This document shows positions 23,447 to 31,348 of a stretch of 41,568 bases of DNA, piece after piece. The stretch is taken from NCBI GenBank assembly GCA_014381305.1, contig JACNLW010000049.1, positions 1-41,568 on the forward strand. Direction: 5' to 3'. Numbering within the stretch: the stretch's first letter is position 1; each line of letters starts with the position of its first letter. The stretch comes from Planctomycetota bacterium (GTDB taxonomy: Bacteria; Planctomycetota; Phycisphaerae; Phycisphaerales; SM1A02). Both the position numbers and the translations under genes were made by a program. The notes below the pieces were generated by a model that saw only the letters and a list, made by a program, of their open reading frames with translations, was not told where the DNA came from and ran no database searches.

Positions 23447-25273
23447 TTATGCAGTACAGACTGCTTGCTCCATCTCTTCGTACAGTTTCATGTTTTCAAC
23501 CCACTGTGAAATTGTTTGTTGACATTCTTGTCGATCAGTTGGAAGACCAAGTGGTCGACCGCGTCCATCAATGATGAGTCCAACTGTTCCACCGCGGACT
23601 TCATGCGTGACTTTCTTTCCATTGCCTGCGCCGAGGTCGAAGCCTTTGGCAGGTTCGCATGTAATCGTTCCGGTTTGTTCAGGACCCATCGCAATAAGAT
23701 CAAGATCACCAAAGTTACTTGTGCCTGATGCTGTAACGTCACCGGTGAGTGACCAAGTAAAGCATGGTTTGCCTATTCTTCCAGCGCCTTTTGCTGCAAT
23801 GCACGTGCCTAAATAAATCAAGCAGTCCCGTTCAAAAACTTGGGATGCAGCTTCGGGATGCACTGCGGAAAGCACACCAAGGTGCGGCATCATGAAGATC
23901 GAGTCTTTTGCAAGGTTTGTACAACCTTCTGGTTCAAAAGCATCGACAAGCATCATTGCTGTTTGGTTCATGGAAGGAGCGTGTGAAAGAACGCCGCCGG
24001 AAGCAACAAGTAAGTTCAACTTCATATTGTCGACAATTGTGTTACCACTTGACTGTTGACTGAATGTGTCACCAACAGTTCGTTGTTGCTGCACGCCTTT
24101 TAGCGTTGTCGCGAACTCTTTGTGTTGTTTGTATGCAAGACGAAGTGCTTCGCGTGCAACAGCTTGTTCAAAGATGAGTGATTCTAGTGACTGCGGAATC
24201 GTTGTCGGACGAATCATTTTATTTTTAACACGGTTGCGAAGTTGTCGTTCGTCCATGTCGAAGTGTACCCAGCGAAGTACGTTTGGCATTGTTGCTTCGG
24301 CGCACACGTTTGAGATTGAGTAACTCATGCCAAGGTTGGCAGAAACTGTTCGGTTAAAGGTTTCGTCAAAAACACTGAATACGTCTGTTGTTGCGCCGCC
24401 AATGTCAACACCAACAACGTTGATGCCGTCTTTCTTAGCAATTGTTTGTAGGATGTCACCGACAGCGCCGGGTGTTGGCATGATGTCTGCATCAGTCCAA
24501 TCCATAAGCATGTTGTATCCTGGCGCGTGCGCCATCACGTGCTCTAGGAAGACGTCATGGATTTTATCGCGAGCTGGCCCAAGATTTTCTTGTTCAAGTT
24601 TTGGTCGAAGGTTTTCAACAACTGCAAGATCGATCCAATCTTCTTCTAGCGATTTTTGCACTTCGTCGCTGGCGTCTTTGTTGCCTGCATAAATGATTGG
24701 CATTTCATATTCACTACCAAAGCGTGGTTGCGGTTTCGCAGGAGCGATGAGCTCAGCAAGTTGTACAACTTTTTCTGTTGTTCCACCGTCGGTGCCGCCA
24801 CTGATAAGAATCATGTCGGGGCGGAGTTCTCGGATGCGTTGTATTTGTTCGTGTGGACGGCGTTTGTCGTTGGATGAAATCACATCCATGACGATTGCGC
24901 CCGCACCGAGTGCTGCACGTTTTGCAGAGGCTGCGGTCATTTCAGCGATCACGCCAGCAACCATCATTTGCAAACCACCACCAGCACTTGAAGTTGAGAT
25001 GTACAAGTCACAACCATCACCATCTTTGGCAGGTTGTTTGATTGTTCCATCTTCGTTTGTAAGTTGTCTGCTTGCAAGCTCACCAACTTCGGTGACAGAG
25101 TTTGTCACACCAATTGTGACATTTGCAAATGGCTTTTCTACTGTAGTAGGTGCTTCGCCGCGATACGTTTGACGGTACGTGCCATCCACTTTTTCGATGA
25201 GGATCGCTTTTGTAGTTGTACTGCCGCAATCTGTTGCGAGGATGACATTGATGTTCTCTAAGTCGATTGTCAT
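23447..25273 (-). CDS. MutL-like ASKHA ATPase (glutamate mutase L family)
   Basis: A 608-residue protein of the GlmL/MutL family (TIGR01319 type), part of the actin/hexokinase/Hsp70 fold. The phosphate-1 motif is TDCGSTTTKA at residues 14-23 and phosphate-2 is DIGGATTDV at 290-298. In glutamate mutase gene sets MutL is thought to maintain the B12 enzyme, but no mutE or mutS gene is nearby; instead the operon has a hybrid-barrel protein, DUF6754 and membrane proteins. The annotation as a mutase component is therefore probably wrong here, and it may power or regulate a membrane complex. ATG at 25273 overlaps the upstream stop as ATGA. Confidence 0.82.
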   Translation of the reverse strand: MTIDLENINVILATDCGSTTTKAILIEKVDGTYRQTYRGEAPTTVEKPFANVTIGVTNSVTEVGELASRQLTNEDGTIKQPAKDGDGCDLYISTSSAGGGLQMMVAGVIAEMTAASAKRAALGAGAIVMDVISSNDKRRPHEQIQRIRELRPDMILISGGTDGGTTEKVVQLAELIAPAKPQPRFGSEYEMPIIYAGNKDASDEVQKSLEEDWIDLAVVENLRPKLEQENLGPARDKIHDVFLEHVMAHAPGYNMLMDWTDADIMPTPGAVGDILQTIAKKDGINVVGVDIGGATTDVFSVFDETFNRTVSANLGMSYSISNVCAEATMPNVLRWVHFDMDERQLRNRVKNKMIRPTTIPQSLESLIFEQAVAREALRLAYKQHKEFATTLKGVQQQRTVGDTFSQQSSGNTIVDNMKLNLLVASGGVLSHAPSMNQTAMMLVDAFEPEGCTNLAKDSIFMMPHLGVLSAVHPEAASQVFERDCLIYLGTCIAAKGAGRIGKPCFTWSLTGDVTASGTSNFGDLDLIAMGPEQTGTITCEPAKGFDLGAGNGKKVTHEVRGGTVGLIIDGRGRPLGLPTDRQECQQTISQWVENMKLYEEMEQAVCTA

Positions 25274-25617
25274 GATTTTGGTTTCTCTTGCTTTTTAGGC
25301 TCGTCCATCTCTTGTTCTAACTCTTCAATGCGGTTTCGAATCCAATCGACCGAGCCGCGGTGTTCTAAAAACTCCGCCATTGCCTTCCAACTATCAGTTG
25401 GTACGAATGCGGCAATAAGCGGAGTGAAAAAATGCATTGTCTGCGACCCTATGTAGTTCAGGGGTCGCCCCATTTCGACGCCAATGATCGCTGGCGTTGT
25501 TAATCCACGGCGAATGATACCGCGGCAGAGTTTATCTATGGCGTTTTTTTGCACCTCAGTTGGGTTTATTGATTCGGAATCTTCAACGTGAAATGCGTGT
25601 TTCCAGCCTTTTTTCAT
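25270..25617 (-). CDS. Small conserved-looking protein upstream of the MutL-like ATPase
   Basis: A 115-residue soluble protein, rich in charged residues at both ends, with a core EVQKNAIDKLCRGIIRRGLT and PAIIGVEMGRPLNYIGSQTM. The C-terminal 30 residues form a probable coiled helix (RNRIEELEQEMDEPKKQEK). Not recognised. ATGA overlaps at both ends (25614-25617 and 25270-25273) place it in the same operon and suggest equal expression with the ATPase. Confidence 0.65.
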   Translation of the reverse strand: MKKGWKHAFHVEDSESINPTEVQKNAIDKLCRGIIRRGLTTPAIIGVEMGRPLNYIGSQTMHFFTPLIAAFVPTDSWKAMAEFLEHRGSVDWIRNRIEELEQEMDEPKKQEKPKS

Positions 25618-26039
25618 GATGCAACCTCCGAACTGAGGCGTGATTTGATCGCTGCTACGATTTTGTCGCGATCTTCACCATAAAAAACAGCGATGCCCGA
25701 CCATCCATCAAGATTCGACGGCTTTTTCCTCGTGAAGAGATAACATGCTTCTTTGAAAAATTTGGCTCTTCGAATCTGCTCCCACGTGTAATATTTGGTT
25801 CGAGCGGGATATTTTGCTTTTACTCCCGCTTCAGAAATCGTAAATTTTGAAGTAAAGAGGAATGTTGCTTGTGTCCCAATGAGGACCGCGGTCATACAAA
25901 TTCCAAGAATGAGGCTGTTTGAAGCGATTAGGGCACCAAAACCCAAATCCACGAGCAATGCAAACACTGCTTTTTTCGGATGCATTTTCGCCGGCCGCAC
26001 GCTCCATTTGATCTCTTTCGTTGTGGTTATGTCTTCCAT
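25614..26039 (-). CDS. Two-segment membrane protein, first gene of the MutL-like operon
   Basis: A 141-residue protein with two adjacent membrane segments (about 24-62) followed by a soluble C-terminal domain of about 75 residues, FTISEAGVKAKYPARTKYYT through KPSNLDGWSGIAVF, which has the strand pattern of the small PH-like domains (YcxB-type). The ATG at 26039 is chosen; the in-frame GTG at 26054 is also possible, and neither has a strong ribosome site. It is the first gene after a palindrome-rich gap and is likely transcribed from the TATAAT near 26114. Confidence 0.6.
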   Translation of the reverse strand: MEDITTTKEIKWSVRPAKMHPKKAVFALLVDLGFGALIASNSLILGICMTAVLIGTQATFLFTSKFTISEAGVKAKYPARTKYYTWEQIRRAKFFKEACYLFTRKKPSNLDGWSGIAVFYGEDRDKIVAAIKSRLSSEVAS

Positions 26040-26083
26040 GGGCTTGAACCACACATTCTACCAAATTTGCCCCCAAGTCAATC

Positions 26084-26289
26084 TGACTCCGAGTCAATTA
26101 AATTTCATGCATTATTATATTAGTATGGGACAATTATTATAAGTGTAAATATGAGTTATTGAGCCATTAAAGGCTATTTTTACACAGCTCCAAAATTAAT
26201 TGACTCCGAGTGAATTAATTTTTGTGACATTTTAACTCACTCGGAGTCAATTAATTTTTGGGGGTTTTAATGCACTCGGAGTCAATTAT
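26084..26289. repeat. Palindrome family TTGACTCCGAGTCAATTAA, four copies
   Basis: Copies of TGACTCCGAGTCAATTA or its complement lie at 26084-26100 (plus), 26192-26223 (plus, with a GAGTGA variant), 26230-26259 (minus) and 26272-26289 (minus). Copies 2 and 3 form an inverted pair around TGTGACA and can make a long hairpin, as REP doublets do. Between copies 1 and 2 lies another hairpin, GTGTAAA at 26143-26149 with TTTACAC at 26179-26185. Copies 3 and 4 provide the last codons and stop of birA. This is the only content of the 211-nt gap between birA and the MutL-like operon apart from a possible promoter. Confidence 0.85.
26114..26119 (-). promoter_or_regulatory. Candidate -10 box of the MutL-like operon
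   Basis: TATAAT on the minus strand (26119-26114), about 75 nt before the ATG at 26039. Only a poor -35 (TTATAA-like) lies 17 nt upstream, inside the hairpin-rich repeat region. Read-through from birA is the alternative. Confidence 0.3.
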
Positions 26290-26970
26290 GGTGGTTGATG
26301 CTGCGTCGAGGGTGGTGTGGCCTTCGTCGGTTTTAAGGAGGAGGTTGTGGAGTGGGTCGATTGCAAGAACAGTCCCCTTGAACTGTGTATTCTCAGTAAT
26401 GAAGGACTGCGTTGTTCCAACGAGGATATCTCGGGATTTCCAAAGCCTTACAGCTGAATCAATAGAAATCTCACTTGCTGAGAAAATGGAAGATACAACA
26501 AGGCCCGCAACAGTCGCCCTGTCAACTTCAGAGCCAAGTTCTGAGAGAGAAACTCCGTTTGGCACTTTGTTCCTTCCAACATTCACCCCAACACCAACAA
26601 GGCACACTCCCTCTCGTTGTTCAATCAAAATACCAGCAAGTTTTCTTCCATCTATATATAAATCATTTGGCCACTTAATTCCAACTGCTTGTTCTACAAG
26701 TGCATCAATCTGTTCTGCAAGCACTGCTGCAACTGCAATCGAAAGATGGGGTGTTGCTTCTTCTAAAACAACAGTCACCGAAACTCCCCCACTTGAATCC
26801 CATTCGTTTCCACGACGACCTCTGCCAGCAGTTTGATGTAATGCTGCGCACACATCTCCCAATTTCAAATTGTGTGCAATTGCACCTTCTTGGGTTGAGG
26901 CAATCTCTTCGCAAATTACAACACGTCCCGCACACTGAATCGCAGACTCCCAACGATCAACTTCACCCAT
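26251..26970 (-). CDS. birA: Biotin--[acetyl-CoA-carboxylase] ligase
   Basis: A 239-residue monofunctional biotin protein ligase. It has the biotinyl-AMP binding loop GRGRRG at residues 49-54, KWPNDL at 99-104 and GILIE at 113-117, then a C-terminal SH3-like domain. It lacks the N-terminal DNA-binding domain of bifunctional BirA, so it modifies carboxyl carrier protein without acting as a repressor. ATG at 26970 overlaps the nadC stop by 8 nt (ATGGGTGA); a TTG at 26994 is less likely. Its last 13 residues, IIDSECIKTPKN region, are encoded by the 26230-26289 palindromes, so the natural C-terminus was probably altered by repeat insertion. Confidence 0.9.
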   Translation of the reverse strand: MGEVDRWESAIQCAGRVVICEEIASTQEGAIAHNLKLGDVCAALHQTAGRGRRGNEWDSSGGVSVTVVLEEATPHLSIAVAAVLAEQIDALVEQAVGIKWPNDLYIDGRKLAGILIEQREGVCLVGVGVNVGRNKVPNGVSLSELGSEVDRATVAGLVVSSIFSASEISIDSAVRLWKSRDILVGTTQSFITENTQFKGTVLAIDPLHNLLLKTDEGHTTLDAASTTIIDSECIKTPKN

Positions 26971-27841
26971 TGATCGCATCAAGTCCAAGGTCAAGCCAAC
27001 GAGAACGATGAATCAAACCGCCAACAGCAAGTCGGTCAACACCCGTTTCAGCGATCGTTCTTGCTGTGTCAATTGTAATGCCACCCGAGGCTTCAAGTAA
27101 AATTTTTGGTGAACGAGATTTTCTCATCTCTACTGCTTCACGCAACATTTCCTCAGTCATATTATCTAGCAAAATTATGTCTACATCGAGTTCAAGAACA
27201 ATGGCAAACTGTTCCATCGTATCAACTTCAACCTCAACAAAAGACAAATTCCGATCTGCTCTCGCTTGGCTAATCGCCCTGCCCAAACGAGTTCCTAGTT
27301 CATCAATTGGAACTCCGGAAATATGGTTGTCTTTATATAAAGCAGCATCGTGCAATCCAAGTCTGTGCAACGTTCCACCGCCACAACCAACTGCATACTT
27401 ATCTAACACGCGCAATCCGGGCGTTGTTTTTCTCGTATCACAAACTTCGCAGTTCATTCCCTGCAGCGCTTCTACAAACTTTGCAGTTTGTGTCGCTACT
27501 CCACTTGCGTACCCTAAAATGTTAAGAATAGTTCGTTCTACAGCAAGAACTGAACGCAAATTTCCCTCAAGTGTTGCAACCAATCCATGAACACGATCTC
27601 CATCGCTACATTTTGGATGCAACACAACATCACCCAACAAATGAGGCGCTTGCATCAGTACATGCAAACCAGAAAGAACACCCGATTGCCTCGCGTTAAC
27701 TGCAAAAGAATCAGACACATGATCTTCAACTATGGATATTGAAGTAATGTCACCTTGGTGAACTCCGTCTTCCTCCAAACAACGACTGATCAACTCTTCA
27801 GACCATTTTGGTGACACAAGTTTTGAGAACGGTTCAATCAT
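26963..27841 (-). CDS. nadC: Nicotinate-nucleotide pyrophosphorylase (quinolinate PRT)
   Basis: A 292-residue enzyme converting quinolinate and PRPP to nicotinate mononucleotide in NAD synthesis. Signature blocks in order: EEDGVHQGDITS, ERTILNILGYASGVAT, CDTRKTTPGLRVLDKYAVGCGGG, DNHISG, VEVEVDTMEQF, DIILLDNMT, ILLEASGGIT and DRLAVGGLIH. The ATG at 27841 is preferred; it overlaps the kinase stop by 8 nt (ATGATTGA). An earlier TTG would add sequence unlike the family. No nadA or nadB is in the window. Confidence 0.93.
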   Translation of the reverse strand: MIEPFSKLVSPKWSEELISRCLEEDGVHQGDITSISIVEDHVSDSFAVNARQSGVLSGLHVLMQAPHLLGDVVLHPKCSDGDRVHGLVATLEGNLRSVLAVERTILNILGYASGVATQTAKFVEALQGMNCEVCDTRKTTPGLRVLDKYAVGCGGGTLHRLGLHDAALYKDNHISGVPIDELGTRLGRAISQARADRNLSFVEVEVDTMEQFAIVLELDVDIILLDNMTEEMLREAVEMRKSRSPKILLEASGGITIDTARTIAETGVDRLAVGGLIHRSRWLDLGLDAING

Positions 27842-30800
27842 GTTGCCTTTCCTTAATCCTCTCACCCCTTGACGCACTATCAAGAATATAGATCATCGGA
27901 GAACCGCTGGAAACTAAAACACGCTTTCCATCAGGCGAAATTGCAATACCATCAAGTTCCTGAGTGACGGGCAGTGACACAATTTTACTTAGATTCTGCA
28001 GATCCCATACATGCACGGCACCGTCGCGAGTTGTTAAAAACAGCCGTTCGCCATTTGGTGAAACTGAAAAATCTCTCAGCCCACCACCTTTTGATTGAGC
28101 TGTTCTCAACACTTCCCCCGTTTTAGCGTTTCGGAGTTGTATGACGCCTCTACTTGTCGCAGTGATGATGTTGTTAGTAAATGGAACAACGTCAACAACA
28201 AAAATATCCGTTCGCATGAGATCTGATTTCCAAACCTCTTTACCAGATTGAATATTAAATGCCGTCAATTCTTCGCCCGAAGAGGAAACAAACAACACTG
28301 TACTGTTGATAGAAAAATCGACATCAAGAATTAAACTTCTATCAATTGATAGACTGAATATTTGCTCAGATGTGCGTATATTCCAAACTCCAACATCTCC
28401 ATCGAGTGAACCAGCAGCTGCATATGTACCGTCTTGAGAAATAGTCAAAGATACAATTTCAGAATCTAAGGTACCAACTGTTTCTCCTGCTACCTGATTT
28501 GCAATATCCCACGTGCGAATAGTTCCAGAAAGGTCACCAGTAACTACAGTATTCGACCCAAAAATCGTATCCACGACTGTTAATCTTTGGTAACTCGGCG
28601 TAGGTATAACATTAGAAATTCCAGTAGTAACGTTTGAAACTTGTAAATTACTCGAAACATGAGACACAATTGCAACATGATCTGAATCAGCGAAAACAAG
28701 ATCTGATGCAGGCAACCCTGATTCCACTGCTAACTCGGTGATTGGTGGTTGTCCAATTTCCCACCATCGAATATCTCCATCCTTTCCAAGAGAAGATGCG
28801 CGATTATCATCTAACATTTTTACTCCCCAGACAATACCCTCGTGTCCACGCAAAGTATCGACAAGTTTGTAACTGCCAATCGACCAAGTAGTCAAAGTGC
28901 CGTTTTCATGAGCAACAAGTAAGTACTCTCCAACTACGGCAATTCCAACTGGATCCCCTAGCGAGGAAACTATTGATGAAATTTGTTCTTTATTTTCAAT
29001 GTTCCAAATTTTGACGTCGTCGCCACCAGCTGTTACTAAAGTTGAATCATCAATAAACTCAACACCAAAAATTTTCTCTTTGTGCGTAGTAAAAAGTTCT
29101 GGTTTTTGAGCATCCAAACGAAACAAATACACGCTTCCATCAACTAGCCCAACTGCACCCAACTGCAATGAATCATTCCAATCAACACTCATAACCATAG
29201 TATTGAATTGAAAAATATTTTTGACAAACTCACCTTCCGAAGACCAGAGTTTCAAAGAACCATTCGCATGCCCAGAGATTAATCTGTCATTATCAATAAT
29301 TTCGGACGTTGTAAATGGCGGTAGATCTGTCTGCTTTATTGTTAGATTATTATCCAATATATTAAGCACCCCAAGTTGACCATCAACTGTCCCAAGAAAT
29401 ATTTCTGAATCATCGTGTACAAGGGCAATCGTACGTACCTTGCTTGGCATATACATTTCATCTGACGCACCAGACGATTCGGTTAGGATGAGAGTCCTGC
29501 CATCGTCAGCGCCAACGACTACAGACGCACCAGAGTTAAACACACCAATTGCACTTGGGCGATCACCGATTTTCCAAGTCAAAGACGATTGATCGATCTC
29601 AGCCTTGAGATAATTCCACTCCCAACCCCGTTGAATATCCTTTGCACGCGAAAGTTGTTCGTTCGCCATCGACCACGAACCATTACTCATCGCAACTTGC
29701 GCCGTCCCTAATTGCGCAGCGTACGCATTCTGCTTTGCCGTTTGAAGGGTTTTTTCTTGCAGTTTTAATGCTGCCTCCAATTTTGTTTGCCCAACTTCGG
29801 CTTCAATATATCCCCACAATAGTCCAGTGATTCCGATGATCATTGCAAATAGGAAGAACAACCCTGCTTGGAATTTCAATTTGTTTCGGCGTGCATACAG
29901 ACGAACAAGTGAATATGTTGACGGTGGCTTTGCATGTATAGGTTCATCGAGAAGATATCGCTGTATATCTGAGCCAAAATCGACGACCGAGGAGTATCTG
30001 TCTTTGCGCTCCTTTGCTAATGATTTCAGCAAAATAAACTCTAACTCAATTGGAATATGTGAATTGATTGAGGTTGGTTTTACCGGTGATGTATCCCGAA
30101 TAACATCAGGTGCTTTATAAAGTGGAATTCCCTTTAACTCATAAGGAAACTGCCCAAGCAACAATTGATACATAACTACACCGAGTGAATACACATCAGT
30201 TCTCACGTCCACATCATGTGGATCATCACCGCATTGTTCAGGGCTAGACCATTGCAACGTTCCAACAAATCGACCATCAGCGGTCATCGTGGATTGATCT
30301 TCATCAGAACCCGCAAAAAGCGCGACACCAAAATCAATTACTTTGGGTCTACCATCAATATTGATCAGAAGATTAGATGGCTTAAGGTCTCGGTGGATTA
30401 CTCCACGACCATGCCCGTATTGAACAGCTTCGCAAACCAATAAAAAAAGTTCAAGTCGTTCAGTTACATTCAGTTCCGATTCATCGGCGTATTCTGTAAT
30501 TGATTGACTACCCGCAACGTATTCCATTGCAAAAAACGGAAGCGGTTTACCATCATGTACCTGGTGTCCTGATTCATACACTTGTGCAATACCAGGATGT
30601 TGTAGACGAGCAAGCATTTCGCTTTCCATCTCGAATCGCTGCAAAGTAGTATCAGAAGCACCAGCAGATTTTACAATTTTCAGTGCAACTGATCGATGCG
30701 GATTTGTTTGCCGAGCTTCATACACATTCCCCATGCCGCCTGTACCAATCACACGAATAATTTCGAATTGACCAATAAAACTACCGATCCATTCGTCACC

Positions 30801-30920
30801 CCGAGCGCCAACTTTGGAATCTAACCATGAAGAATCTGCGGTTTCACCATCGAATGTTTCCGCTAGTGGATCAGTATCACCTGAGCTCGTTCCTGATTCT
30901 GTGATTGGTTCATCAGCCAT
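27834..30920 (-). CDS. Ser/Thr protein kinase with transmembrane segment and WD40 propeller
   Basis: A 1028-residue Hanks-type kinase typical of planctomycetes. The N-terminal 45 residues are acidic and low-complexity. The kinase domain (about 50-325) has the glycine loop GTGGMGNVYEA (59-69), Lys81, HRDLKPSN (177-184), DFG (196-198) and SPE (226-228), all complete. A membrane segment at about 352-371 is followed by a coiled region (375-420). The rest (about 440-1020) is a series of WD40-type repeats with blades such as VKIWNIENK, IRTWDIANQ, VGVWNIRTS and VHVWDLQNL, likely extracytoplasmic. It may sense a ligand outside and phosphorylate cytoplasmic proteins. It overlaps nadC by 8 nt, an odd partner. 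Confidence 0.9.
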   Translation of the reverse strand: MADEPITESGTSSGDTDPLAETFDGETADSSWLDSKVGARGDEWIGSFIGQFEIIRVIGTGGMGNVYEARQTNPHRSVALKIVKSAGASDTTLQRFEMESEMLARLQHPGIAQVYESGHQVHDGKPLPFFAMEYVAGSQSITEYADESELNVTERLELFLLVCEAVQYGHGRGVIHRDLKPSNLLINIDGRPKVIDFGVALFAGSDEDQSTMTADGRFVGTLQWSSPEQCGDDPHDVDVRTDVYSLGVVMYQLLLGQFPYELKGIPLYKAPDVIRDTSPVKPTSINSHIPIELEFILLKSLAKERKDRYSSVVDFGSDIQRYLLDEPIHAKPPSTYSLVRLYARRNKLKFQAGLFFLFAMIIGITGLLWGYIEAEVGQTKLEAALKLQEKTLQTAKQNAYAAQLGTAQVAMSNGSWSMANEQLSRAKDIQRGWEWNYLKAEIDQSSLTWKIGDRPSAIGVFNSGASVVVGADDGRTLILTESSGASDEMYMPSKVRTIALVHDDSEIFLGTVDGQLGVLNILDNNLTIKQTDLPPFTTSEIIDNDRLISGHANGSLKLWSSEGEFVKNIFQFNTMVMSVDWNDSLQLGAVGLVDGSVYLFRLDAQKPELFTTHKEKIFGVEFIDDSTLVTAGGDDVKIWNIENKEQISSIVSSLGDPVGIAVVGEYLLVAHENGTLTTWSIGSYKLVDTLRGHEGIVWGVKMLDDNRASSLGKDGDIRWWEIGQPPITELAVESGLPASDLVFADSDHVAIVSHVSSNLQVSNVTTGISNVIPTPSYQRLTVVDTIFGSNTVVTGDLSGTIRTWDIANQVAGETVGTLDSEIVSLTISQDGTYAAAGSLDGDVGVWNIRTSEQIFSLSIDRSLILDVDFSINSTVLFVSSSGEELTAFNIQSGKEVWKSDLMRTDIFVVDVVPFTNNIITATSRGVIQLRNAKTGEVLRTAQSKGGGLRDFSVSPNGERLFLTTRDGAVHVWDLQNLSKIVSLPVTQELDGIAISPDGKRVLVSSGSPMIYILDSASRGERIKERQHD

Positions 30921-30946
30921 GTGGCTTCATGATACCTGACCCGAGA

Positions 30947-31348
30947 TCACATGTAGGCTGTGATTTCACTCGCCAATGCTTCACCATCGACAAGTTCTTC
31001 AGGATCCCACTTTAAAACGAGACCTTTGTCGCCAAGTTTGGGAATAATATGAAAATGCACATGATCAACTGCTTGGTGCGCTTCTTCACCATTATTTTGC
31101 AAAATGTTGTACGCCGTTGCCCCAGTTGCTTCTACAACAGCAGCGGCGACTTTTACAAGCGCACTTCCTAGTGCTGCCCCTGACTGTTCACTTAAGTCGT
31201 GTACATGTGCAACTGGTTCCTTCGGAATCACAAGCGTATGACCCCTACTCAGCGGTGCCACATCTAAAAATGCTAGAACGAACTCATCTTCATACACTCT
31301 GTGACAAGGAATATCACCGTTTATAATTTTTTCAAAAAGAGTTGTCAT
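30947..31348 (-). CDS. HIT family hydrolase
   Basis: A 133-residue histidine-triad protein. HVHFH at residues 96-100 is the H-phi-H-phi-H motif, preceded by the usual NILQNNGEEAHQAVDHVH segment, and the N-terminal FEKIINGDIPCHRVYEDEFV matches Hint-type proteins. These hydrolyse AMP-N/P-linked or dinucleotide polyphosphate substrates. The N-terminal zinc cysteines of some members are absent. Its ATG overlaps the ppdK stop as ATGA, so it is co-translated with the dikinase. Confidence 0.92.
   Translation of the reverse strand: MTTLFEKIINGDIPCHRVYEDEFVLAFLDVAPLSRGHTLVIPKEPVAHVHDLSEQSGAALGSALVKVAAAVVEATGATAYNILQNNGEEAHQAVDHVHFHIIPKLGDKGLVLKWDPEELVDGEALASEITAYM

Noticed and set aside
23447-25273. 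Assignment of the ASKHA protein as a DNA mismatch repair MutL
   Set aside because: The name is shared only; motifs are of the glutamate-mutase L/actin-like ATPase family, with no GHKL ATPase motifs.
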